The notes under the pieces: generated by a model
Told to the model about the DNA's origin: nothing
Database searches by the model: none
What the model saw: the letters and a program-made list of their open reading frames with translations, nothing else
Shown here: positions 32,221 through 40,471 of the stretch, piece after piece
Layout: every line of letters starts with the position of its first letter
Numbering within the stretch: the first letter of the stretch is position 1
Program-made: the position numbers and the translations under genes
Origin: Terriglobia bacterium
GTDB taxonomy: Bacteria; Acidobacteriota; Terriglobia; Acidiferrales; UBA7541
Assembly: GCA_020073705.1 (NCBI GenBank)
Contig: JAIQES010000035.1
Coordinates: 1 to 46,009, forward strand
Length of the DNA: 46,009 bases
Direction of reading: 5' to 3'

Positions 32221-33909
32221 ATGTCTGACCTTCCTCGCGTCGACGGAATAACGCTCGAAGTCGCGCCTCCTGGTGGCTCGCGCTTCTTTGTTCGCGTCAC
32301 CGAGTCGCCCTTTCTCATCGGCCGCGGGGGTGAGACCGGAAATCATCTCCAGCTTGCCGACCGCCGCATCTCCCGGCGGTGTGCCGCGATCGTCTCTGAG
32401 GGGGATCGCTACACTCTTGAAGACCGTGGCCACCGCCAAGGCATCTTCGTCAACGGAAAGAAAATAGATCATTGTGTCCTGCAAGATGGCGACTCCATCG
32501 CTTTCGGACTCGATGACTCCTACCAAATCACTTTCCGCACCTCTGATGGCGACATGTCGGTTCGGGACATGCTTACCCGCGTCGAGAGCATATCCAGCAC
32601 CGACACCGCTCACGGAGGTCTTCACAAGCTCAATCTTCTCCTCGAAGCCACATCGCTTCTGCATTCCCAGCTCCCTCTCGACTCGGTACTTGGCACCATG
32701 CTCGACCACGCGATCGCCATCACCGACGCCGACCGCGGTCTTTTGCTTGAGGCTGATTCCGCCGAACAGCTTCATGTTCGGCTCGCTCGCGGCAGCGGAG
32801 GCGCGCGCCTGTCGCCGGAAAGCCTCGCTCCCAGCCAAACCGCTCTGCGGCAAGCTCTCGAGCAGCGATCGAGTATCATCACGAAAGACCTCAATCTGGC
32901 CGATCTCGAACTTCAGGCTGCGCAGAGCATTGTCGCTCAGCATCTTCGCGCCGTTGTCGCCATCCCTCTCTATGCCATGCCTCGGGCCAGTTCCATGGAG
33001 TCCGTCGTTTTAAGACGCGGGAATTTGCTGGGAGTTCTCTATCTCGATTCCCGCCGCCCTGCAGCGTTCACCAAACTTGATCACCAAATCCTCGCCGCCT
33101 TGGCCGTAGAAGCCGCCAGCATTCTGGACAACGCACGCCTGGTCGAACGAGAGCGCCAGCGCCAGCGCCTGGAGCAAGAGTTAAGTATTGCGCGTGACAT
33201 CCAGCAAGCGCTCCTTCCCGGCGGGTTCCGCGATTTTCCTCATCTCGCCGTGGCCGGGAGTAATACTCCCTGCCTCGCTGTCGGCGGCGACTACTACGAC
33301 GTTTTTCCGATGGACGATAACCGCACGGCCTTTCTGATCGCGGATGTTTCGGGCAAGGGTCTCGGCGCCGCGCTGCTCACTACCATGCTGCAGGGCGCTC
33401 TTTCCGGCATGACCATTGGCGCCGATCCCGCGCGTGTCTTCAACCTCATCAATCGCTTTCTCTGCGAACATGCCGAGGTTGGTCGCTACGCCACCATGTT
33501 TTTCGGTGTCCTGGACCTGGACGGTCATCTCAATTACATCAATGCAGGCCATCCTTCGCCACTCCTTCTTCGCCACGGCGTGGTGACCGAGCCGTTCATC
33601 GAAGGCTCCTATCCGGTCGGCCTCATCCCAGGAGCTGATTACGTCACCGCTCGCATGGAACTCCAGCAGGACGACACGCTCATCCTCTTTAGTGATGGCG
33701 TCACCGAAGCCATGGACCCCGACGAACAGATGTTCGGGGTCCCTCGCCTCCGAGGAGTACTCGACGGCTGGCAGGACGCTTCCCTGGATCATCTCCAGAA
33801 AGCCGTTTTCGAATCCGTCAAGAATTTTACCCGTGGCGCGAACCAGGGAGACGATATCACCCTCCTCCTTGTCCGCTATCGTGCTGCCGTACGGACTGCC
33901 ACATCCTGA
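32221..33909 (+). CDS. FHA-GAF-SpoIIE (PP2C) phosphatase
   Basis: 562 residues from the ATG at 32221; a GTG at 32191 is also in frame and neither has a strong SD. FHA domain about 12-105 (FLIGRGGETGNHLQL, then DRRISRRCAAI, the usual phosphothreonine-binding Ser and Arg are present). GAF domain about 130-310. SpoIIE/PP2C domain about 340-560 with metal-binding residues in VGGDYYDVF, DVSGKGLGAALL and GDDITLLLVR. This architecture is common in partner-switching systems, where the phosphatase acts on a STAS antagonist such as the one encoded just upstream; the FHA domain could read Thr phosphorylation by the kinase at 21010. Both roles are inference. Confidence 0.93.
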   Translation: MSDLPRVDGITLEVAPPGGSRFFVRVTESPFLIGRGGETGNHLQLADRRISRRCAAIVSEGDRYTLEDRGHRQGIFVNGKKIDHCVLQDGDSIAFGLDDSYQITFRTSDGDMSVRDMLTRVESISSTDTAHGGLHKLNLLLEATSLLHSQLPLDSVLGTMLDHAIAITDADRGLLLEADSAEQLHVRLARGSGGARLSPESLAPSQTALRQALEQRSSIITKDLNLADLELQAAQSIVAQHLRAVVAIPLYAMPRASSMESVVLRRGNLLGVLYLDSRRPAAFTKLDHQILAALAVEAASILDNARLVERERQRQRLEQELSIARDIQQALLPGGFRDFPHLAVAGSNTPCLAVGGDYYDVFPMDDNRTAFLIADVSGKGLGAALLTTMLQGALSGMTIGADPARVFNLINRFLCEHAEVGRYATMFFGVLDLDGHLNYINAGHPSPLLLRHGVVTEPFIEGSYPVGLIPGADYVTARMELQQDDTLILFSDGVTEAMDPDEQMFGVPRLRGVLDGWQDASLDHLQKAVFESVKNFTRGANQGDDITLLLVRYRAAVRTATS

Positions 33910-34212
33910 ACCTGTTTCCAGGTTGTTGGCTAAAGATGTCTGATTCTGCTTTTCCGCCGCATCGCGGTTCCATTGTAAGCGTACGGTCAGTGACGTCTGG
34001 ACGAAGTGTGGGTAAGTGGGGATGATGCCCGAAATGGGCACTTGCGATGGTGGTAGTCGTCCGGACGAAAATAGTATTTGCTTTTTCTTCGCCTTGTGGT
34101 ATCTTGCCCTCCGCGATGAACTTGCGCTGGCCAGAACGCTTTGTAGTAGACTTCGCGGGGCAAGCGCGCGTTCCCGCGAAAACAGCAGACATCTTTCCTC
34201 TCGAGGTGGATC
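33910..34212. other. recA upstream region
   Basis: 300 bases. It holds the recA promoter (34078-34105), the shared 19-bp motif (34076-34094) and a short palindrome TGCCC-N5-GGGCA (34026-34040) further upstream. A minus-strand open frame runs through this region into recA but looks like a shadow. Confidence 0.5.
34078..34105 (+). promoter_or_regulatory. Putative recA promoter
   Basis: TTGCTT at 34078-34083, 16 bases, TATCTT at 34100-34105. The motif ATTTGCTTTTTCTTCGCCT (34076-34094) covers the -35 and part of the spacer and recurs in the lexA promoter, so it is a candidate SOS operator. Confidence 0.55.
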
Positions 34213-35313
34213 ATGACGGATGAAAAAGCAAAAATGTTGGAAGCGGCAATTTCGCAGATCGAGAAGCAGCACGGCAAGGGCGCCATCATGCGCCTGGGAA
34301 ACCGCGACGTGCTGGTGCCGGTCAGCGTGATCCCCACCGGGGCGCTTTCGATTGACGCAGCACTCGGCGTGGGCGGCATGCCGCGCGGCCGGGTGGTGGA
34401 AATCTACGGGCCGGAATCGGGCGGCAAAACGACGCTGACGCTGCACATCATTGCCGAGGCGCAGAAGATGGGCGGGCAGGCGGCGTTCATCGATGCCGAG
34501 CACGCGCTCGATCCGGCCTATGCGCGAAAGCTTGGCGTGGACGTGGACAATCTGCTGGTTTCGCAGCCGGACAACGGCGAGCAGGCGCTGGAGATTGCCG
34601 AGACGCTGATTCGCTCAAACAGCGTGGATATCATCGTGGTGGACTCGGTGGCGGCGCTGGTGCCGCGCGCGGAACTCGAAGGCGATATGGGCGATCCGCA
34701 GATGGGCCTGCAGGCGCGGCTGATGTCGCAAGCGCTGCGGAAACTCACCGGTATCGTCTCGAAATCGCGCACGTGCCTGATCTTCATCAACCAGATCCGC
34801 GAAAAGATCGGAGTGATGTTCGGCAACCCGGAAACCACCACGGGCGGGCGCGCCCTGAAGTTCTACTCCTCAATCCGGTTGGATATTCGCCGCATTCAGT
34901 CCATCAAGGAAGGGGACCGCGTTGTCGGTTCGCGCACGCGTGCAAAAGTCGTGAAGAACAAGGTGGCCGCACCGTTCCGCGACGCCGAGTTCGACATCCT
35001 GTACGGAGAGGGCATTTCGCGCGAGGGCGACCTGATCGACCTCGGTGTGGATCGGGGTATCCTCGAAAAATCCGGCACGTGGATTTCTTTTGGCGGCGAG
35101 CGGCTAGGTCAAGGTCGTGAGAACGCCCGCGTGTTCTTGAAGGAGCACACTGACGTTCGTAACAAACTCGAAAGCACCCTGCGCAAGAAGATGGGGATTC
35201 CTTCACCCGGCGCGGCCAATGGCGCACCGGCTCCCGCAGCGCAGCCGGAAAAGCCTGCCATTCAGGCCGCCGCGGCGGCAGCCTCGGCGGGCAAAGCCCG
35301 CCCCATGCGCTAA
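34213..35313 (+). CDS. recA: Recombinase RecA
   Basis: 366 residues. It has the whole RecA core: [19 protein letters not shown] at the N-terminus, the Walker A loop [31 protein letters not shown], the L2 region with [28 protein letters not shown] (motif spans about residues 195-222), and a C-terminal Ala/Pro-rich tail that is longer than in E. coli. It promotes homologous strand exchange and, as a filament on single-stranded DNA, stimulates LexA self-cleavage. SD GAGGTGG precedes the ATG. It is monocistronic here. Confidence 0.98.
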   Translation: MTDEKAKMLEAAISQIEKQHGKGAIMRLGNRDVLVPVSVIPTGALSIDAALGVGGMPRGRVVEIYGPESGGKTTLTLHIIAEAQKMGGQAAFIDAEHALDPAYARKLGVDVDNLLVSQPDNGEQALEIAETLIRSNSVDIIVVDSVAALVPRAELEGDMGDPQMGLQARLMSQALRKLTGIVSKSRTCLIFINQIREKIGVMFGNPETTTGGRALKFYSSIRLDIRRIQSIKEGDRVVGSRTRAKVVKNKVAAPFRDAEFDILYGEGISREGDLIDLGVDRGILEKSGTWISFGGERLGQGRENARVFLKEHTDVRNKLESTLRKKMGIPSPGAANGAPAPAAQPEKPAIQAAAAAASAGKARPMR

Positions 35314-35746
35314 TGTTCTGAATCAGAAGTCTGGCGGAACAGAGAAGAGCTGGGTCATAGGTCGCGGACCCGGCAGGGCTGGGATTTTTGACTTAGCCGC
35401 GCATCCGGGAGCAATGGTCTTCAGGCCCTGAAGTAACGGGGTTTGAAAGTTGAGTGCTTGGGTTTTCTTGGGTTGGACTTAAGGGGCCCGGCCCATAATT
35501 CAGGAGTGTTGGTTCCGTTCTGGCTTGATCGTCCTCTTGCAGTACATCGACTATTTCGCCGTTGAATGCCTATCGCATGTAATTTCAGACCAGTACGAAA
35601 GTACTTGTGAATGGGGCCCGTTGTCTTGTAGACCTTATAGGCCGGATTTGCTATTGCGCTTGGCACAAGAGATTTCTTACAATGAGTATCTTGCTTCGAT
35701 GGGCGTAAGGGGCACGCAGAAGCGGCTCAGAATCGGATATTTACTG
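35314..35746. other. Intergenic region between recA and the transpeptidase gene
   Basis: About 430 bases with no recognised gene. A forward frame opens at 35525 and runs into the transpeptidase gene, but it lacks a ribosome site and the signal peptide starts only at 35747. The promoter listed at 35654-35683 lies at its right end. Confidence 0.4.
35654..35683 (+). promoter_or_regulatory. Putative promoter of the transpeptidase gene
   Basis: TTGCGC at 35654-35659, an 18-base spacer and TACAAT at 35678-35683, about 64 bases before the ATG at 35747. Confidence 0.45.
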
Positions 35747-36868
35747 ATGACACGCCGTCCCAGTTATCTTCGAGTTCTTGCAACCATCCTTTGTGCGTTG
35801 CTCGGTGGGAGTTTTCCGGTGCTGGCGAAACCGAACCCAAAGCCGCGAGCAGTGCGAGCCGCGCGCCGCCCCGCCATAAAGCGCGCTTCTGCTCGCTACG
35901 GCGTTCCCACATTTGCTAACTCCTCGAAGGACGATGTGACCGAATTTGACGACCCGGTGGTGCGAAGAGCCGCGGTCGATGCGCTGGGCCGTTACAACGG
36001 TTCTGTCGTCGCGATTGATCCCTCGAACGGGCGCATTCTTTCTATCGTCAATCAGCAACTCGCGTTTTCGGCGGGTTTCATTCCGTGCTCGACAATTAAG
36101 CCGGTGATTGCGGTGGCGGCTTTGCAGGAAGGCGTGGTGACACGCGACACGATGATTCGCGTCGCGCGGCGCAAGTATCTGAATCTCACCGAGGCGCTGG
36201 CGCATTCCAATAACGCCTTTTTCGAGGAACTCGGCCGGCGCATGGGATTCGACACGGTTTCACGCTACGCCCGGCTGCTCGGCCTGGGCGAACTCGCCGG
36301 TTATCAGATCGCTGAGGAGCATCCGGGCGGGTTTCCGTCCGAGCCGCCGAAGAACGGCGGCGTAGCGCGGATGTCGAGCTTCGGCGAAGGAATTCAGATG
36401 ACGCCACTGCAACTGGGCGCGATGGCTTCCGCCATCGCTAACGGCGGCACGCTCTATTATCTGCAATATCCACAAACCGCCGAAGAACGGCTGAATTTTG
36501 CGCCGCGCGTCAAGCGCGCGCTCAACATCGAATCGCTGCTCCCGGAAGTGCGCGACGGCATGCTCGCCGCCGTACTCTACGGAACGGCGCGCCTCAGCTA
36601 TATTTCCGACGACGAGCAGGCGCTCGGCAAGACCGGGACATGTTCGGATTCCAGCTCGCGCCTGGGCTGGTTCGTTTCCTATGCCAATCAGGCACGCCCG
36701 AAGATTGTCCTTGTCGTGCTGATGCGCGGCCGCAGCAGCGCTGTGAAGGGACCAGTGGCTGCGGGAGTCGCCGGACGGATCTATCGCAGTCTGAATGATG
36801 CAAACTACTTCGCCGAGCAGAAAACCGAGATTGGCACGTCAGCAATGGTTTCCGGTTCGCACCAGTAG
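35747..36868 (+). CDS. Minimal penicillin-binding D,D-transpeptidase
   Basis: 373 residues. The start at 35747 gives an N-terminal signal/anchor (hydrophobic YLRVLATILCALLGGSF) followed by a basic, Pro/Arg-rich linker. All three active-site motifs of the penicillin-binding superfamily are present: SxxK (Ser115-Thr-Ile-Lys118), SxN (Ser154-Asn-Asn156) and KTG (Lys295-Thr-Gly297). There is no glycosyltransferase domain and almost none of the N-terminal dimerisation region of FtsI or MrdA, so it is a bare transpeptidase domain. FGEGIQMTPLQLGAMASAIANGG matches the usual stretch in class B enzymes (residues about 217-239). It likely cross-links or modifies peptidoglycan in the periplasm. It could instead be a beta-lactam sensor-like protein. 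Confidence 0.85.
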   Translation: MTRRPSYLRVLATILCALLGGSFPVLAKPNPKPRAVRAARRPAIKRASARYGVPTFANSSKDDVTEFDDPVVRRAAVDALGRYNGSVVAIDPSNGRILSIVNQQLAFSAGFIPCSTIKPVIAVAALQEGVVTRDTMIRVARRKYLNLTEALAHSNNAFFEELGRRMGFDTVSRYARLLGLGELAGYQIAEEHPGGFPSEPPKNGGVARMSSFGEGIQMTPLQLGAMASAIANGGTLYYLQYPQTAEERLNFAPRVKRALNIESLLPEVRDGMLAAVLYGTARLSYISDDEQALGKTGTCSDSSSRLGWFVSYANQARPKIVLVVLMRGRSSAVKGPVAAGVAGRIYRSLNDANYFAEQKTEIGTSAMVSGSHQ

Positions 36869-37070
36869 TCCACCGGATACGAATTCCCACGATCTGGACC
36901 TCCCTTTGTTCTGAGTTGCGCGTGGCCACACCTTTGCATTTTCACTTCCGCCCATGAGCGCTGGATGCCGTTGCTCAATGTGGTGCACGCACTCGACGCC
37001 CGCTCCGCGCAACTTCAGCAACTCAGATCTCAGCCTTCTTCGTCCTCGTCCAGTCGCTAGAAGTTTTGCC

Positions 37071-37105
37071 AAACAAAAAGGCGGCCCCGTTGCTCGGGCC
37101 GCCTT
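37071..37105 (-). terminator. Intrinsic terminator of korAB
   Basis: On the minus strand AAGGCGGCCC and GGGCCGCCTT pair perfectly over 10 bp around an 8-base loop (37078-37105), followed by a run read as TTTGTTT at 37071-37077. It begins 32 bases after the korB stop, a textbook rho-independent terminator. Confidence 0.88.
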
Positions 37106-37136
37106 CAAGGAATTTAGAAGTTGATTCGGGTTACAG

Positions 37137-38165
37137 CTAGCGGACTTCCCACGTATCGCCGGAGTGGAGAAGTTCCGTAAGGTTACCGGCGCCGCGCTTG
37201 GCGATGATGTCCTTGATCTGCTTGGACATGAGGTCTTCATACCGGTCGCGGTCCCAGGAGCGGAACACTCCGATGGGAGTAGGGAACCCAGGCTTGTCCT
37301 CCATCTGCGAGAGTATGAACGCATAAGACGGATCCGGGTGATGCTCATCGTGCACGAGCAAATCTTTTTCAGTGAGTCCGTTGCCGTTGCCGAGATGAAC
37401 GATCTCGGGTTCCATCCCCTTGAGGCGTATGCCCTTGTCGCGGTCTTTACCGTAGATCAGCGGTTTGCCATCCTCCAGTTGGACGACATGTTCACTCCGG
37501 ACTTCTTTTTCCGTGAGATCGAACCACGCGCCGTTGTTGAAGATGTTGCAATTCTGGAGGATTTCGATATAAGCCGAGCCTTTGTGGGCTGCGGCTTTCT
37601 TCAGCGTATCCTTCAGCTGCGGCTGGAAGACGTCTACCGCGCGGGCCACGAATGAAGCATCGGAGCCGATCGCGAGGGCAAGCGGATTGAATGGCCGGTC
37701 CACCGTGCCAAAGGGAGTGGACTTCGATTTCTTGCCGAATTCAGAAGTCGGCGAATACTGTCCCTTGGTCAACCCGTAGATCCTGTTGTTGAACATGAGC
37801 ACCTTGATGCCGACGTTGCGGCGCAGCATGTGGATCGTATGGTTGCCGCCGATGGCCAGCGAATCGCCGTCGCCGGTTGCCACCCAGACTTCGAGGTCAG
37901 GCTGCGTGATCTTGATTCCGGTGGCCACAGCGGGCGCGCGGCCATGGATTGTGTGAAAACCGAACGTATTCACGTAATACGGGAAGCGGCTCGAGCAGCC
38001 AATTCCGGATACGACGACGAACTTTTCGCGGGGAATCCCCAGCTCCGGGAAAACAGACTGCACGGCGGAGAGAATGGCGTAATCTCCGCAGCCGGGACAC
38101 CAGCGGGCTTCCATGTCCGTCTGAAAATCCTTCTTCGTGAGAACTGGCGTTGCTGTCGTGGTCAT
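37137..38165 (-). CDS. korB: 2-oxoacid:ferredoxin oxidoreductase, beta subunit
   Basis: 342 residues. RWCPGCGDYAI and a later Cys (GIGCSSR) supply [4Fe-4S] ligands. The thiamine diphosphate/Mg2+ motif is seen as GDGDSLAIGGNH followed by NNRIYGLTKGQ. Homologues oxidise 2-oxoglutarate (or a related 2-oxoacid) to the acyl-CoA while reducing ferredoxin. It lies 32 bases downstream of korA and ends at an intrinsic terminator. Whether it runs in the oxidative or reductive direction cannot be told. Confidence 0.93.
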   Translation of the reverse strand: MTTTATPVLTKKDFQTDMEARWCPGCGDYAILSAVQSVFPELGIPREKFVVVSGIGCSSRFPYYVNTFGFHTIHGRAPAVATGIKITQPDLEVWVATGDGDSLAIGGNHTIHMLRRNVGIKVLMFNNRIYGLTKGQYSPTSEFGKKSKSTPFGTVDRPFNPLALAIGSDASFVARAVDVFQPQLKDTLKKAAAHKGSAYIEILQNCNIFNNGAWFDLTEKEVRSEHVVQLEDGKPLIYGKDRDKGIRLKGMEPEIVHLGNGNGLTEKDLLVHDEHHPDPSYAFILSQMEDKPGFPTPIGVFRSWDRDRYEDLMSKQIKDIIAKRGAGNLTELLHSGDTWEVR

Positions 38166-38197
38166 TGGTCTTGGCTCCAGAGTATTTTTTTCGGGCC

Positions 38198-40057
38198 TTA
38201 GCCCAGAAGTTCCTCGATCTTTGCTTCAATTTCCGATTGTTTGAAGGGCTGCCCTTGAATCTTGTTGTAGCTCTGCGCGTCGACGAGGTACTTTGCGCGC
38301 AGCATCAGCACCAACTGGCCCAGGTTCATCTCCGGAACCAGCACCTGCCCGTAGCGCCCGAGCACCTCTCCCAGATTACGCGGCAGTGGATTCAAGTGGC
38401 GCAGATGCACGTGACCGATCCGATGTCCCTTGGCGCGTTCCGTCTTGAGCGCCGCCGTGACAGCGCCATAGGTCGAGCCCCAGGCTACCATCACCAGGTC
38501 CCCGTCGGGGTCGCCGGCCGGAACCACATCCGGAATGTCTTGAGCCACACCTTCGACTTTGGCTGCGCGGAGGCGAACCATCGTTTCGTGGTTCAACGGC
38601 TCGTAACTTACGTTTCCGGTGACATTTTGCCTCTCGATGCCGCCGATACGGTGCTCGAGTCCCGGCGTGCCTGGGATCGCCCACGGGCGGGCCAGAGTTT
38701 GCGGGTTCCGCTTGTAGGGATAGAAACCGGTCGGATCGGTTGTGAACTTCACGGGTATGCCGGGGATTTCGTCCACGTTCGGGACGCGCCAAGGTTCCGC
38801 GCCATTGGCTAGGTAGCCGTCGGACAGAATGATGACCGGTACCATGTATTTCAGCGCAATGCGGCACGCTTCGACAGCCACCCAGAAGCAATCACCGGGA
38901 GTCGAGGCGGCAAGGATCGGAATGGGCGCTTCGGAATTGCGGCCGTACATGGCTTGTAGCAGGTCCGCCTGCTCGGTCTTGGTCGGCAGCCCGGTTGAAG
39001 GGCCGCCGCGCTGGACGTTGCAAATGACGATAGGCAATTCCACAGCGACAGCCAAGCCTAGCGCTTCGGTCTTGAGCGCCATGCCGGGACCGGAGGTCGT
39101 CGTCAGCGCCAGTGCGCCGCTATACGCGGCGCCAATCGCCGAAGTGATGCCGGCGATTTCGTCTTCGGCTTGGAAGGTCATTACGCCGAAGTTCTTATAG
39201 GCAGAAAGCTCGTGAAGGATGTCGGAAGCAGGCGTGATCGGATAGGAGCCGAGGAACAACGGGAGGCCGGCTTTCTGCGACGCGGCTACAAAGCCAATCG
39301 CCAGGGCCTGATTTCCGTTGAGGTTGCGATATGTGCCGGGAGTGAGCTTGGCGGGCGGGATTTCATAGCTGACCTGGAATGCTTCGGTCGCTTCGCAATA
39401 GTTATAGCCCGCGCGCATCGCTAGCTTGTTCGCTTCGACCAGCAGAGGCTTCGTCGCGAACTTGTCCTCGATCCACTTGTAAGTGAGCTCCATGGAGCGG
39501 TTGTAGAGCCAATAGGACATGCCCAGCGCAAAGAAATTCTTGCAGCGGTCCATGGTCTTCGTATCGAGCCCCAGTTCCTGCAGCGCGGCTCGCGTCAGGC
39601 CCTCGAGTGCGACAGAGAACAAACGGTAGCCGTCGAGCGAATGATCCTCGAGAGGGTTCGAGGTCATTTGCGCCTTGCGCAGATCGCTGTCCGCGAAGGC
39701 GTCGCTGTTTACGATCAGGATGCCGTTTGGCTTTAGGTCGCGTATGTTCGTCTTCAGCGCGGCTGGGTTCATCGCCACCAGTACGTCCACGGAGTCGCCC
39801 GGCGTAAACACATCATTGGAGGAAAACTGGATCTGGAAGCCGCTGACGCCTGGGAGCGTCCCCGCAGGGGCGCGAATTTCCGCGGGATAGTCGGGGAAGG
39901 TGGCCAAATCGTTCCCGTACAAAGCCACAGTGTTCGTGAACTGGCTTCCCGTGATCTGCATGCCGTCGCCGGAATCGCCGCAAAAGCGGAGGACGGCTTT
40001 GGTGATGACTTCACGTTGCTTACGTTTTTGGACAACAGGGTCCGTAGTTGTAGCCAT
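38198..40057 (-). CDS. korA: 2-oxoacid:ferredoxin oxidoreductase, fused gamma-alpha subunit
   Basis: 619 residues from the ATG at 40057; an ATG eight codons upstream (40081) is also possible, and neither has a strong SD. The N-terminal third is the gamma domain (RFCGDSGDGMQITGSQFT, then FPDYPAEIRAPAGTL). The rest is the alpha domain that contacts the pyrimidine ring of thiamine diphosphate (GSYPITPASDILHELS, FQAEDEIAGITSAIGAAYSG, TTTSGPGMALKTEALGLAV). The fused order is normal for KorA-type enzymes. It is transcribed with korB from the promoter at 40165-40193. Confidence 0.94.
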   Translation of the reverse strand: MATTTDPVVQKRKQREVITKAVLRFCGDSGDGMQITGSQFTNTVALYGNDLATFPDYPAEIRAPAGTLPGVSGFQIQFSSNDVFTPGDSVDVLVAMNPAALKTNIRDLKPNGILIVNSDAFADSDLRKAQMTSNPLEDHSLDGYRLFSVALEGLTRAALQELGLDTKTMDRCKNFFALGMSYWLYNRSMELTYKWIEDKFATKPLLVEANKLAMRAGYNYCEATEAFQVSYEIPPAKLTPGTYRNLNGNQALAIGFVAASQKAGLPLFLGSYPITPASDILHELSAYKNFGVMTFQAEDEIAGITSAIGAAYSGALALTTTSGPGMALKTEALGLAVAVELPIVICNVQRGGPSTGLPTKTEQADLLQAMYGRNSEAPIPILAASTPGDCFWVAVEACRIALKYMVPVIILSDGYLANGAEPWRVPNVDEIPGIPVKFTTDPTGFYPYKRNPQTLARPWAIPGTPGLEHRIGGIERQNVTGNVSYEPLNHETMVRLRAAKVEGVAQDIPDVVPAGDPDGDLVMVAWGSTYGAVTAALKTERAKGHRIGHVHLRHLNPLPRNLGEVLGRYGQVLVPEMNLGQLVLMLRAKYLVDAQSYNKIQGQPFKQSEIEAKIEELLG

Positions 40058-40164
40058 GACTCGCTGAGACTCCAATCCCATTATGATTTTTCACCGCGCG
40101 GTATGCCCCACGTAGGACCATCAGTTGCGGTAGCCGAAGTTCCACAGAGGGCTTCCAGCAACCA

Positions 40165-40193
40165 AGGTTAGCACAACCCCTGCCCTGTGTAAA
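40165..40193 (-). promoter_or_regulatory. Putative korAB promoter
   Basis: Read on the minus strand: TTTACA (40193-40188), 17 bases, TAACCT (40170-40165). It gives a leader of about 100 bases before the korA ATG. Confidence 0.55.
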
Positions 40194-40418
40194 CGCATCG
40201 TGCGATCCCGGTATTTCAACTGCAACGTCGGCGAATGCGCTTGCTTGGTATCGCTGCCATCGCATCCGAGCGGCGATGAAAGAAACGGAAGGAAAATTGG
40301 TTTCAATTGTTATTGTCGCGGAAGCCGCTCAGGTTCGGGCTATAGGAATGGCGGCTTCGGTGGCCTAATCCTACGCCGCCCCCCTTCACCTGGATTAAGT
40401 AAATAATCGAGAAAACCC

Positions 40419-40447
40419 TTGCCATTCGCTTTTACTTCGCCTAATAT
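40419..40447 (+). promoter_or_regulatory. lexA promoter with putative operator in the spacer
   Basis: TTGCCA at 40419-40424, exactly 17 bases, TAATAT at 40442-40447. The spacer carries TTCGC-N6-TTCGC (direct repeats 11 bases apart) as part of the 19-bp motif shared with recA (40424-40442). A repressor bound here would block polymerase. Confidence 0.7.
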
Positions 40448-40468
40448 GCTCCTGAATTCCAGGAGCAT
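40446..40468 (+). repeat. Perfect palindrome overlapping the lexA -10, SD and start region
   Basis: ATGCTCCTG and CAGGAGCAT form a perfect 9-bp inverted repeat with a 5-base centre. The left arm overlaps the -10 box; the right arm holds the AGGAG SD of lexA. With transcription starting near 40454 only the right arm would be in the RNA, so a DNA operator is more likely than an RNA hairpin. Confidence 0.7.
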
Positions 40469-40471
40469 GTG

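Larger units (their letters stand above)
40082..40471. other. Divergent korA/lexA intergenic region
   Basis: About 390 bases. Contains the korA promoter on the minus strand (40165-40193) and the lexA promoter on the plus strand (40419-40447), with the shared recA/lexA motif and a perfect palindrome near the lexA start. The stretch between them (about 40195-40415) shows nothing I can name. Confidence 0.5.

Noticed and set aside
34026-34040. Palindrome TGCCC-N5-GGGCA upstream of recA as the LexA operator
   Set aside because: It is short, lies about 40 bases upstream of the -35 and has no match at lexA. The 19-bp motif shared by both promoters is a better candidate.
33181-34503. Minus-strand open frame of 440 codons spanning the phosphatase end and the recA start
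   Set aside because: It crosses two clear plus-strand genes and the recA promoter, and its translation has no recognisable domain.
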